Positions 12,013-24,074 of a stretch of 64,000 nt of DNA are shown here, one piece after another (position 1 is the stretch's first letter; every line of letters starts with the position of its first letter). The position numbers were made by a program, and so were the translations under genes. Location: assembly GCF_008728515.1 (NCBI RefSeq), contig NC_044978.1, positions 8,389,771-8,453,770 of the forward strand, given 5' to 3'. The notes beneath the pieces are model-generated. The model was given only the letters and a program-made list of their open reading frames with translations. It did not search any database and was not told where the DNA came from. The DNA comes from Papio anubis (Eukaryota > Chordata > Mammalia > Primates > Cercopithecidae).

Positions 12013-14354
12013 GCTATAGAGAAAAGAAATGTAGTGCAAAACGATAGATATTTTAGAAGGAATAAAAATAAAAAAATTGAGGATCCCCGGTTAGGGATCC
12101 CCCCAAATTGGGATCACTTAGCACATCTAGTATAATTTAGCATGAGAAAAAGAAAGTAAACTGGATGAGTCGCTACTTATATAAGAATGATTCATCACAG
12201 GGAATGTGAAGGCAGGCTTGGATAATTTCTTATATCCCTTCTACTGTGTGAATTTATAGTTCAATAATTTAGTAAAAGTTGAAAAGTGAGGAATGTCCAG
12301 CCAGTGCTCATTCCCATCGTCAGCTTCACTGGTGCAATCACACTATGCACATCTTTGAGTCAGTGTCGTGCGGGAGAACCAGGACTTAAAAGGAACAAAA
12401 GCTTTCTGTTAAACACGACACAAACAATTATTGAGATCAAAGAGTATTAACACTGGAACAAAGCTCTTGATCAGGTATCAAACTACCTAGAGAATCTTTG
12501 TGTGAACAATTAAAACAAGTTATTTCAAAACTGTAAGAAAAAATTTTAACTGAGATATTGTACGTTAGATAAGGTCCACTGTGTATGTATTATAATTTAA
12601 ATAGGTTTTAATAAACATTTGGTATTATGGATCCATAATGTGGAAGCATTTTTTGTTAATTTTGTGCAAATTCACAGTTAATGCCATCAAAACTCTAAAT
12701 GAGCACTTCTGGTGTGCAAATGCCTGGTAAGATTAATACACAAAATCCTGCTATCTCTCAATTGTCTCATTAGCATGATAACAGGCCCAGAGGAGTTTCA
12801 AATCCCTTAACACACAAAAGACATATTTTCTACCATTTTTCATTCATACCATCATAAAAATGGAAATTAAACCACATAAAAAAATCTTCCAAAAATATCA
12901 AGGGTCCAATCCAAATACATAAAATCTTTTTTTATATATATTAAACTACACAAGTCTTGTTGAAATGGTACTGAGGAACTGACTTATATACACAGAAACC
13001 AAGACAAATCTACAATGTGTTTATATTTTATCCCAAACCCAGACATTTAGGGCTATTGGCAAAATTGAGAAATACTGAATGATCTAGCATATTGAGCTGT
13101 TTGTTTTCTCTAGAAACTAAGTACCATGTATGGGTTAAAGATGGACTTTCAGAAATCTAATTGTGCATCTGCTTGCAAGGGTTTAAGTCAAAGCCATAGA
13201 ATTATTGCACTGGATCCTTTTGTGGTTAATAAGGAAGAAAATAAAAACAAATTATCCTCTTTGTTATGGAGGATATGCTTTACAATATCACTTCATGGTG
13301 ACAACTTCTTGTCCTCCTGTCACTGCCTGTCCTTTAGACCAGACCGCAGAAAAGCAATTTTCTGCCTCAAAAGCACTCTATTTTTTTAAAGTTTGTCTCT
13401 GGGCAATTTTCAGGTCTACTAGAGCTGCACAACTGTATACAGATGAGAAAGACCCAAAATAGGGCAATTTATTTGATTCCTCTTCTTCAAAACATTTAGC
13501 TGAGATTGCATATCCAACAGAGAAAGCCCAAAAAGAATATTCAGTAGTGACCCACAGTGACTTGTATCCTTTTTATAAATTTGCATTGAACATAGTTTCC
13601 AAATAACGTAGACAACCAAGAGTTACTTTTTGTTTAATGTAAACCTTTAACACTAAATTTTCCCTAGGATATTAAAAGCTATTTTCTCAAAAAAAAAAAA
13701 AAAAAAAAAAAAGGGAGGCAAATCCCTAGAAATAGGTAGTTAAATACAGCATATGGAGTTTTCAGATGAAGAATCGCTTAATTTTAAGTGGTCTGCTCAT
13801 TTGAATCAGCAGTTTGGTTTGCTGGTTGAGGAGTAAAGGGCACCTTTGATGCAAAAATGTATTCCCCCAATGTTCAGTTGCTGATAATTTCACACTTATC
13901 AATGCCTGGTGCTAGCATGACCATAGTAGCCTCCTGATGTAACTCTGCCCTAACACAGTATGGAGTGTTCCACAATGGTCTCTTAACCCAGTCGGAAAAC
14001 AAGTTTACCTGTAATAGTGTCTATGAAGAAGAATGATTTAAAAGTTGGTGGATTTTAGAACGAATGCTTGCCGACACCTTTAGAAAGAATATAGTCTTTT
14101 TAAAATCATTAATCCTCTCAAGGCGGAATTATTTTTTACAATTCATCATTAGTTTTTAATACAACTATAAATGATTATTCTATCAAATATGAAATTGTAC
14201 AGTATACTTAATAAAGTGAGCAATATTGAACATGTTCTGCAAATTCCCATGTCTGAAACTTAGGATTTTTTATTAGAAAATCGTCATGAATATCAACAGA
14301 GGTTACAGAAAAGCAAACTCACTGGTCTTGGTATTCTCTGCCTTTTTCCCACTG
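12013..14354. other. Unique sequence with possible regulatory block
   Basis: Repeat-free apart from a 24-base A run near 13.69 kb. The 12420-12790 part carries clustered motifs: TCF/LEF-like 'gatcaaag' (12435) and 'gaacaaag' (12456), SOX-like 'gaacaatta' (12504), and POU-like 'tgcaaat' (12665, 12715). A small cluster of 'ggatc' words occurs at 12081-12114. No gene was recognised. Confidence 0.4.
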
Positions 14355-14495
14355 GTGAGTCTGTGTGTGTCTATATGTGTGTGTATACGTGTGTGTATAC
14401 GTGTGTGTATACGTGTGTGTATGTGTGTGTATACGTGTGTGTGTATGTGTGTGTATACGTGTGTGTGTGGTCATTTGCATTTGTGTGTGTGCACC
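14355..14495 (+). repeat. Compound GT microsatellite with 'gtgtgtatacgt' units
   Basis: The tract is built from a roughly 12-bp unit, 'gtgtgtatacgt', repeated several times with length variants, then '(gt)n'. It is almost entirely alternating purine and pyrimidine. Overlapping open frames here encode only a low-complexity Val/Cys/Tyr repeat. Confidence 0.9.
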
Positions 14496-14839
14496 TCAGT
14501 CTCCCTCTCTCTTTTTCACATTCTCTTTCTTGCTCTCTCTTTAATTTCTCTGATTTTGTGTATGTGAGTCACTTTGAGACTTCTTGAGGTAGTTTATGTG
14601 CTCTTAGCCTAATGATAAGTAACCACATAAAAAATTAAAAGAAATATAGTGGAAATTCTATGTCTGAAGAGCAATACAAAATCTCTAGCACGAATGAAGT
14701 TATTCTAAACCTGGTGCTTTCTAAAAATTTTTTGGCATAACCTAAAAGCCTTGTTAAATTTTCACAAGCACCATAAAATTATCTTAACAGTAGAAATTTG
14801 ATCTTAATTCCTCATCACACATTGCTTCTTAGTCTATGT
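14496..14839. other. Unique sequence
   Basis: CT-rich at its start, then ordinary AT-rich sequence; no gene or repeat family recognised. Confidence 0.5.
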
Positions 14840-15175
14840 TTTCTTGTCCTGCCGCCAATTCTTCTCATAAGGCTGCTTTTTCAACTTCATCTAGTCCAGC
14901 TTGTGCCCTTGTCACTGGGGAGAAACTGACCTTCACTGAGGTCTCTGACGACCTCATTACAACTAAGCCCAAGGGCCAGTCCAATTTTCAAACCTCATCT
15001 TTCCTCAACCTCTTCACAGCATTTGTCACATTCAACCATCTCTTGTTTCTCAAAATGCTTTCTGATCTCAGTTCCTGACTCCTGCTTAGTTGAGTCTGGC
15101 TTCCTTCATTGTCAGCAATGTATTTATGTCAGTCATTCTTACTAACTCCAAGTAAAAGTAGCAAAGTCTACAATT
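14840..15175 (+). mobile_element. L2 LINE ORF2 remnant
   Basis: The order 'tgaggtctctgacgacctca', 'aacctcttcacagcatttgt', 'accatctcttgtttctcaaa' follows the L2 ORF2 segment that normally reads as a block on Asp/Asn-rich and 'LDLSAAFDT'-like residues. The 80-codon open frame here (14836-15078) is part of that remnant. The element may continue to about 15.6 kb beyond the microsatellite. Confidence 0.7.
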
Positions 15176-15180
15176 TACTC

Positions 15181-15226
15181 TGTGTGTGTGTGTGTGTGTG
15201 TGTGTCTGTTTCTCTCTCTCTCTCAT
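15181..15226 (+). repeat. (TG)n(TC)n microsatellite
   Basis: About 13 TG units are followed by 'tctgttt' and a TC run. Confidence 0.95.
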
Positions 15227-17139
15227 TCCTCACCTAGGCACTTAAACCTGAACCAGAAGTTGTTCATCATTGCCATCATCTTTACTGTGAAGGGCTAAGA
15301 TCTGCCATATCTTAGTAGACAATATCCATCATCACTACCTGGGATCTCTGCCCATTCCATTGCCTCCCCAGAGATGAAGAGATTAGGTGTCACCACTGTG
15401 GCAGGATTTCAAGAATCTATATCTAAAATCATTTCTTTTTAACAAGCCAGAAAGTTCTTAAATGTTGGGCAGCCTAGTGAGTTACCTGTGCACAGGTTTC
15501 CCTCTTCCACTTTTCACATGATACTTTCTCCAGGCTTAAATCAGCCTTCCTCATGTTTCTATTGCTATGCATCCTTCTAACAACTAGATGGGATGCTTTC
15601 CTTCAATGAAGGATGGCTCAAGGACAATCAGGATGCTTCGTCTCAATGCAGTAAGCAATAAATATGCTTTAATCCATGCCATCTAAAACTACTATACTTC
15701 AAAATTTACATTTATGTGCAATACATATAGGACCTGTCACTTCCATTCTATTTTTTCTTTTAAAAGTTTTGACATTTTGCTATAATAATGTGTTATCATA
15801 TACTTAAATTTACATAGCGTCCTGTTAACTTATAATATAATAAAATTGAAAGGAAATTATATATGTATCAATATAAGTCATATAAGTAATTCTGCAGGTC
15901 TCCATGATTATGAGAGGAGAGAGAACAGGAATGATTTGAATCTGCATAGACTTAGTGCCTCACCCTAGCTAGTGGTTTCAATCTTCTTCAACAATATATG
16001 CCTTTAGATAGAAGTAGTAGAATCTTTTTTTTAATCGTGATAGAATTGGCTGATTTGAGCATTTCTTCTATCTTCTTTTTTGTCTATCCTTTGGAAGGCG
16101 GTCAAGTGGCCACACATTAGCAGAACAATAAAGAAGTATTGAGGGTCTCACATAAATCACGACTTAAATAACTGAGACTTGCTTGGTTAATCAATATAGA
16201 ATCACAATATTTGGCCTCAAGCAACATAGGAAAAAAAGTCAGGGGTGACCAATTTTCATTAGGATAATTCTCTTTAAATAGATAAAAATAACAAGAGTAA
16301 GCAAGAAGAGACATTGGGAGCTGCCTTCACTGCTGATTTTACTTCACAATACCTAATTATGCAAGTTACTGCACCACACTGTAGAGCTCCTAAGTGCTAG
16401 AAAACATTTCATGCAGTGGCTAGTGCCATCAGTCAGGCCTCAGTGGTCATAAAGCACTGACAGTTTAAGGTCCAACCGCATGAGGCTGCGGGATTCATTT
16501 TGGTTTCTTTAAAAGTAATGCTGTAGTAGTGTCAATCAGACGTTATCAGGAGGAAACTGAAGAAAGCCACTGATGCATAAATTTACCTAGTCTGAGATCC
16601 TTTCTTTTCAAGGAAAAAAAAAAAAAAAAAAGTTGAGCTTTGCCTCACATTTGCATCGCACTGGTAGTTTACTTTTGTTGTACAATAAACATTTCATTTT
16701 AGCATTAGTATGCACAGGAAAATGGTGAAAAAGAGGTGGCTGAAATAAAAACTCTTCCTAACTGTGTGGGGCACAGAACGCAATCACCTTCCTTTCACAT
16801 AAAAATAGGAATTTAGAATTTTTTTTCAGTTAGTGTGCATGCCTGATGTATATACATACTCAAATAATTTTTCTGCAAAAGCATTTGAAAAGATATTCAA
16901 ATGTTGTGGTGCTTTGTATAGATATCAGGGAGCTAGCATCTTCAAAACTTTGTGTTTCAGTTTTGCAAAGCAGAAACGTGTTTTGTATTTAGAGTACTTG
17001 TCTAATAGATGTTCAATGTTTGCAGAGTGTCAAAGTAAATATATGATTTCAGGTTAGATGCTTCTAGAAGCCACATGATCACTCTGAGGTGTGGGCGAAC
17101 TAATCCATTTCATCCTTAAATTAAATACAATGCTATCAG
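15227..17139. other. Mostly unique sequence
   Basis: The first 370 bases may continue the L2 element. An A run lies at 16613-16631. A 'tgtcaatca' word at 16530-16538 resembles a PBX/MEIS-type site. No gene was recognised. Confidence 0.45.
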
Positions 17140-18060
17140 TCTTTAAAGCTCTTCTTCTCTGTTTTCCCACTATGACTTTCTCATCTATGTCAAGGGTTTC
17201 ATCATTCTCCCAGTAATCAAGATTGTGTCACATCTGACGTATGTTTCTCATTCACATCTTTTGCATCTGCCCATCCTCGACCATTATTAAAATTAAAGCT
17301 CAAGCTTTAATTCTGCTACTGAGTTAATCTTTCCAAAGCAATATCCACATTCCCCCAAAACTCTACGATTTGAAATCATCTTTATTGTTCTTGTAGTTAA
17401 AGTTCCCTACAACGTGGTTGAGCCTCATATCTCCCAGTGGCTATACAAAAACCTTTAACCAAGGTGATGTGGTTCTCAACATTCTTTTCTCATTCTTGTC
17501 TCTGGAACTTGTCTGTGCAATTCTTGCCACATGAAACACCCTCCTCTCTTCCATCCACCTATCCAAACTCTCCACATTATTCAAAGCTCACATGAAGCTC
17601 CGATTTCACTGTGAAATCACCATCTTCCTCTCCCCAGAATGCAACAGCCGGTCTTCTGCTGATTATTCAGTCAATACCTCATCAGTTATTCATTATGCTT
17701 TGCTACCAAGACCAGCTATACATTTGCAAAATCAAGTATAAAATGAAAATGGGAAGGTCCTGGTTTGAAACTTCCAAGGATTTGAGATGGTGAGAGCACA
17801 GCATTAACCCAAGCACAGGTTCTTCTATGTGCAGGATGCTCTGAGATTGCCCCAGTGGCAGGCACACTCGTGAAGCTGGCCCTGTTGCTATACCACTTTG
17901 TCATTAGATACTTGAAATATATAACTTATAATAAATATTAATACCTGTATCTGGATTATAAGTTCTTAGGGGAATGGATCAGGTATTTTATTTATAGTAT
18001 TTGGTATTAGCTGTAGAACCAACTATTACATTATAACTCTGAAATAACTCATTTATTATA
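17140..18060 (+). mobile_element. Possible diverged L2 LINE
   Basis: The pyrimidine-rich style, a 'ttcaaagctcacatgaagct' segment and a tail around 17945-18040 resemble L2, but the match is weak. A perfect small palindrome, 'aattaaagct' at 17291-17300 with its complement at 17303-17312 and a 2-nt loop, lies within. Confidence 0.35.
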
Positions 18061-20586
18061 GATTTATATCATGCCTTACCAATAAACATTATTGTCATTG
18101 GTATGGTAGCTTTGAAAAACTGTTATACAAAATTTTCTTCAACATATTTTCTACCCTATCCTTCAAAAGAATGATAATTATGCAAGATATACATATAACA
18201 CATTATAAAGAAGCAGTGATTATGCTATTTTGATTTTAAGAACATGTCAAAGTCTTCTAGATGTCATCATATGTTTTAATTGTCTTTTTTTTATGAGGCC
18301 CCAACATAATATGTGCCTTTAAAGAGTAATGATACTGTACTTCTCACCTCTGTTAATCAAACCACAACCTACTTATTCCACTGGAATAAGTAAATTGGAA
18401 AGTGATGGGAAACAGAAAAAGAAGGAAAGATGAACCAGTAGGTGGGAGGGGAAAAGTATCTCTGAAGAGTCCCAAGAAAGCTAAAATTACCATGTATCCC
18501 TTGCCTCTCCTCCCTCCTGGAGCACTTTCCCAGTGGAGGATGGAAGTGACTAAAGGCTGTTTGCAAAGCACAGCTCATATTCTTATTGGACACTGTTCAA
18601 CCCATGACACCACATGGTATCACTCTTAAAACTAATAAAAAATAAATGGCCAGACTTTCCCCAACAGAGATTGACTGTTCATCTTCATTCAGCCTTTCAA
18701 AGTGCTTCACTTTCAAGGTGACAGTGCTAAGTATGGCCCATAAATTCATCTCTGGCTTGCCTGTAGACAGTTATAGTACATGTTAGATTTCTTTGCTCCA
18801 AGCAGGGCTCTACACTAACCCTTGTTAAAAGTGTTACTGTAGATATTTCAGTACCTCCAACAAAAATGTCACCTTTGAAGTTATTTTCCTGCAAAATTCA
18901 AACTACATTAATCTTACTTCCATAGGTATTTGAAGTTTGGGCTTCCCCGAGTTTAAACCATTTCTCATGATACTAAAATAAAAATCAAGCTCTATAACTT
19001 AAATGTCTCAGTAGCGGTAGGAAACAGACCAAAAATAGCCTTAAAGATCTCTTTTAAGTGGGAAAATGGCAACTGAGGAAGGGAAATCAAGGAAAATCTC
19101 TACCTCCACATCTGCAGTGATACAGGAATGTCTAAGTAGAATTCATGTAATTCATGAGAAAGTTTAATTGTCTCACATTTTCTTTGGATGTTGCTGTATT
19201 ATCAGCTGATTTTATTTTGCAAGTGCTTTCTAAAAGTTCCTTTTAGTATAATGACTTACAAAATGTTTCATTGTAGAAAAATTTACATAAAACTCATTTT
19301 AGATTTCCTTTGGTAATCAGACACAAGGAGCCATCACCATATTGTCTGGATGGCAGAGGAACTACTTCTTGTGATTTGAAAGGTTGAAGTTGAGTTGATT
19401 TTTCTTCTCTATTTTGCTTCCAAGATGACCACATAGTTATGAAGCTTTATAATGACATTTTTTTTTTCACACTTCCAGGCATTCTAAAAGCTACCCTTTT
19501 CTTGAAAAAGCACTTTTGTAATTATTTATCAAAAATGAGATGCAGTAGAATCTCTACCCTGAATGCCACGAGAAATTGTAGGTAATCACAAGCATTCAAA
19601 ATGCAAGCTGCTCTTCTCAGGACATCAGACAATGCAATGTTAGATAAAGAGAGAGTTCTGAAAGTACAAGCGAAAATGGCTTTTATTTTAACAATGGAAA
19701 TAGAAACAAAACAACCATTTTCATATGTATTGGGAGGAAACTGACTAGAAAGCCTATGCAGCAATTATAGAAGTCAGTCCAGTAGAATTCAGCATATAGT
19801 AAAGTAATTCTGTTCAGATGTTTGCCTGAGCTAATATCAATATAAAACACACAAATGGAAGTAAAATTAAAATCAAATATGAAATTGAAATAAAATATGA
19901 AATAAATTTGAAATGAAAAAAGACATAGATGAAATACAGGCAAATGTAAATTATTATACAATTCACTGAACAGTAATAGTTGTTAAAATTACAATAGAAA
20001 ATATCTGTACTAACAAAATATTTGGGGATTAGGAAAGGGACAATGGAACATTAGAATTTTTGTGTTTATAAACAGAAACAAGTCCTCCTCAAGGGTTGGA
20101 CAATAGATTCTAACTTGTAGCTCTTCAAAAACTACATGTGACAAAGTCCAGTCTGATAATTGTTCCCTATCCCTTAGCCTCAACTCCTTACCTCTGGAAA
20201 TATGGATGAGATGTATATGTTTAAAAATTTATACCAAAGCATACCATCAGGCCAGAGCCTTGGCAAATTGTTGAGGCCTGGTTATGGCCATCCATCTACA
20301 GTGTCAGGCTGCAGCTATGATTTTCCCCAGGTACAAACATCTAACATTATATTGCTTCACTTTAGTCTTGTAGTCTTATACCATTATCCTGATGAATATT
20401 CTTGCCAACTGTGCTTTTATGTCCCACCCTGTGAGAACATGGGATTCCTCCTCTCTGGAGGAATCAAATGCTGAATGCTAATTAATTGTGCTTCCACTTT
20501 TCCAGCAAGGAGTAGCTGTTCTTCTAACCCCAAGCGGTGATCAGTTTTTCTTTGGAGCTTCATCTAAAGATTTAAAGACCCATTAG
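18061..20586. other. Unique AT-rich sequence
   Basis: No gene or interspersed repeat recognised. Open frames at 18353-18629 and 19522-19961 overlap in several frames and on both strands and show no domain. Confidence 0.5.
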
Positions 20587-20905
20587 AAATTCTGCCTCGA
20601 GGCTGGGCGCGGTGGCTCACGCCTGTAATCCCAGCACTTTGGGAGGCCCAGGCGGATGGATCACGGGGTCAGGAGATCGAGACCATCCTGGCTAACACGG
20701 TGAAACCCCGTCTCTACTAAAAATACAAAAAATTAGCCGGGCGTGGTGGCGGCACCTGTAGTCCCAGCTGCTGGGGAGGCTGAGGCAGGAGAATGGCGTG
20801 AACCCAGGGGGTGGAGCTTGCAGTGAGCCGAGATTGTGTCACTGCACTCCAGCCTGGGGGACATAGCAAGACTCTGTCCCCCCCCCAAAAAAAATTCTGC
20901 CTTGA
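20587..20905 (+). mobile_element. AluY, full length, with C-run before the tail
   Basis: The Alu body is 20601 to about 20891, flanked by a 14-bp duplication at 20587-20600 and 20892-20905 with one mismatch ('aaattctgcctcga' versus 'aaattctgccttga'). The usual 'gtctcaaaa' junction is replaced by a run of nine C bases (20878-20886) and a short A-tail. Confidence 0.95.
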
Positions 20906-20924
20906 GTGCATTAGTTGTGGTAGA

Positions 20925-21090
20925 ATAATAATAGGTATAATAGGATACAATACTTAGGTATTCGATGAGGGGCTTTTCCTCACAACAAATCTGAAGTTTG
21001 AATCATTATCTCAGTTTTACAATGGAGGGGACTGAACCCAAGCACCTGGGAAATGACGAAGTTGCAACTCGAACCCTGGTTTTTTAATTC
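20925..21090 (-). mobile_element. MIR SINE, antisense
   Basis: Read on the plus strand it shows the reversed MIR order: 'cctcacaacaaatctgaag', 'tatctcagttttacaatgg', 'gggactgaacccaagcacc', 'gcaactcgaaccctggtt'. Confidence 0.75.
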
Positions 21091-21401
21091 AGTGAGAAGT
21101 GATGTTATAAACAGGGTTTAGTACATCTGGTTTCACTATATTTGGTATGAACTCTTACAGTTTACACCAAATTTCTGTAGACTTGAAATCTGCTTTGGTA
21201 GACTTCAAGCCTATTTCTAATAATACGTCCAAGAAACAAAATGCAGCCCCAAAAAAGTTGAAAACTATTTTCATAATCACTTTAGGACTTTAAAAACTTT
21301 ACTCAACTTACGGACTTGTAGTATATTAAAAATTTTGTTTTCATGTTTATTTCTTGTGTGTAGGTTACAGATAAATGCCATGGTTCCTTTCGTGTGTGTG
21401 T

Positions 21402-21437
<36 letters not shown>

Positions 21438-21720
21438 TCATTTCTCATCTTTTTTTTCTACTATATTTTTGGCCAGAAAGATGAAGCTTCAATTTTCTGG
21501 GTTTTCCATTATAAATCAATATCCCCACATGAGAAACTGAATTTTAAAAACTGGAGGATTTCCATGTTGGTCAGATTCATGGTTCAATCAATCAACTTAA
21601 AGAAGTATCGCCCTGTTATGTGAAGCCACACTCTTGACCTGACGTTGTCTGCCTTTCTTTTTCTCTCAGGACCTTCCATTTATTATTCCTTTTTTTGTTT
21701 GTTTGTTTTTGTTTTAAAAA
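21091..21720. other. Unique sequence with GT microsatellite
   Basis: Unique sequence; a GT tract (annotated separately) and a T-rich patch near 21.70 kb interrupt it. No gene recognised. Confidence 0.5.
21391..21436 (+). repeat. (GT)n microsatellite
   Basis: An interrupted GT run: about five units, 'ctct', then about 14 units. Confidence 0.95.
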
Positions 21721-22006
21721 AATGGTGTAGACAAGGAGAGGAAAAACACACTGGGGCCTGCAGGTGGATGGGGTCAAGGGAGGGAAGGCATTAGAAAAAA
21801 TAGCTAATGCATGCTCGGCTTAATACATATGTGATGGGTTGATAGGTGCAGCAAACCACCATGGCACACCATTTACCTATATAACAAATCTGCGTATCCT
21901 GCATATGTACCCCAGAACTTAAAATTAAAATTAAAATTAAAAAAATGAAAAAAAAAAAAAAACAAACCCAAGGGGTGGGGAATGGTGTAGAGAGGGTGAG
22001 GAAAAA
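21721..22006 (+). mobile_element. Primate L1 3' end, 5'-truncated
   Basis: The L1PA/L1PB-type 3' UTR runs from about 21747 ('cacactggggcctgcagg') through 'gggttgataggtgcagca', 'catatgtaccccagaactta' and 'aaaattaaaattaaaa' to an A-tail ending near 21962. Imperfect 26-bp copies at 21721-21746 and 21981-22006, both starting 'aatggtgtag', look like the target-site duplication. About 18 extra bases ('caaacccaaggggtgggg') lie between tail and right copy. Confidence 0.85.
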
Positions 22007-23742
22007 GAAATTAAAAAAAAAAAAAGACAGAGAAAGTAAAGAAATAAAGCTTGTGAAGAGAGACAAAAGAACAGTAAGAAAAGATTCGGGAAAACAAAAC
22101 AGGAAAATAATTGAGAAATGATGAAAATGGGTGGCTAAGGATGGATCACATTTGGAGAAAAATTACTACAGTCAATGACATATTTTCTACTTTCATTTAT
22201 TCCAGAAATATTTCCGGATTCTCCTTTGGGACTCCTCATGAGACACAGAAGGTGATGCCTTTTGTCAGGAGAGATGAGTGAAGGAGGTGGTGAAGCCTAG
22301 GTAAGGTAACGTTAAATTCTCAAACTGCCCATGCACTTAACTTTCATCCTCTCTTCTAAAGGAGTCCAAAGTATTTTAACTGGGAACCTCATTTTATTCT
22401 AATTGCCGGACATTACTTACGTTACATGTTAAGGTGAACAAATCTGGGATTCTATTTAAGGCAAACCTCAACCTCCTTTCTCAGTAACTCTAAGATTCTC
22501 CTGATTCCCTCTCCTACCAGATTTCCTCCTGCTTGTTTGGGGTAGACTTTTGTTGGTTTCTGTTATAGCTTTGCCAAAAACATCTGTTATAACCTACTTC
22601 TCCCATTGTCAATTAAAAAACAATGTGTATCTTTACCTTCCATCTTACATTACATTTTTATCCGCCACAAGCCACTCAGTTATTTTGGTGAGCAGCTCCA
22701 ACAGGGTTCTCAGTCTGGAGAGATGCAAAGGTCACCAAAGTTAAAGAGGAGTAAATGGTGTCTTTGGCTTCCACCAAGATTTTGAAAAGCCAGACTGGGG
22801 TTTTATTACACTACCATCTATGTGCTAAGGAGTGTAACTCTGGTAACTCAGAATCATTTTGTCTGAAATTATTGCTTGAGTAATATATCTACATGATGAC
22901 TCAATGCAAATATAAAATATGAACTTTATACAGTGGTCCCCCATATGGTTCCTTTGCAAAGAAACACAATAGTCCCAGTGTGGTTCCAGAGCTTTTCACT
23001 TGTCTTTCTCAATAAAGGAATAAGGATAAAGTCATAGCAATACTTCTGAAATACCCTGTTTCTCTCTCATTTCATCTGCCTTTGCAATCTTCTCTTCAGT
23101 ACCTTAAGAAACCCAACTCCCAGCTGCAGCTTGATTGCTGTATCATCCAACCCTTCCCTCATTTCCTCTAGATGTGCAATCTGAAAGCTCTCCGGAATGG
23201 TGTGGCAAGTACCTCCTTAGCATGAGGGAGTAACAGAAACTGAAGAAATAAAGGCAGAATCCTCTTTAGCAAACAGAGGAACAGCCAACCTAGGAAAACA
23301 TCTTCATTGGCATTCTGGCCCCATCATACAAATCATTGTTAATTGTCCTTGTAATCAATAATGCTGAAACAGATAAAGATTAGATAAGTCCAAGATGTAC
23401 AATGGCTATGTTTCATTCCATTACATATTGAGTTTTTGATTTTCTTACATGAAACAAAATGCTTCTCCCCAAAACGCTGACTTTCAAACAACCCAGTTAA
23501 TTGCAAGTTGATTATGTCTTCTGACATTAACAGCTATGAATATTAAGCAGATTTACTTTATTTACAATCCAGAAGTTGTTCAAATGTATATATTATTTTA
23601 TTTTACTATCTTGGCATATGGACTATTTGCATGTTCTTAAACATCTCACGGGATTCAAAATAATCCCCTAGCACTGTTTAGATAACACATTAAGGATATT
23701 AAATTATGAGAAGCTTCAAATATAAGGATATCAAATCAGATT
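22007..23742. other. Unique sequence
   Basis: No gene or confidently assigned repeat. Confidence 0.5.
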
Positions 23743-24074
23743 AAAGAAATTTTCAGGCCGGGCGCGGTGGCTCAAGCCTGTAATCCCAGCACTTTGGGAG
23801 GCCGAGACGGGTGGATCACGAGGTCAGGAGATCGAGACCATCCTGGCGAACACGGTGAAACCCTGTCTCTACTAAGAAATACAAAAAAAAAAACTAGCCG
23901 GGCGAGGTGGCGGGCGTCTGTAGTCCCAGCTACTCGCTACTCGGGAGGCTGAGGCCGGAGAATGGCGTGAACCCGGGAGGCGGAGCTTGCAGTGAGCTGA
24001 GATCCGGCCACTGCACTCTAGCCTGGGCTACAGAGCGAGACTCCGTCTCAAAAAAAAAAAAAAGAAATTTTCAG
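23743..24074 (+). mobile_element. Old World monkey-type AluY with perfect 14-bp duplication
   Basis: The body is 23757-24060. It carries 'ctcaagcctgtaatcc', 'actagccgggcgaggtgg' and 'gagatccggccactgc', the cercopithecoid AluY variants. A perfect 14-bp duplication, 'aaagaaattttcag', flanks it (23743-23756 and 24061-24074). A 7-bp tandem duplication, 'ctactcgctactcg', is present in the right monomer. Confidence 0.95.

Noticed and set aside
12081..12114. Repeated 'ggatcc' words
   Set aside because: Too short to be more than chance or local slippage.
14286..14587. Cys/Val/Tyr-rich repeated peptide
   Set aside because: It is a translation of the GT microsatellite in two frames.
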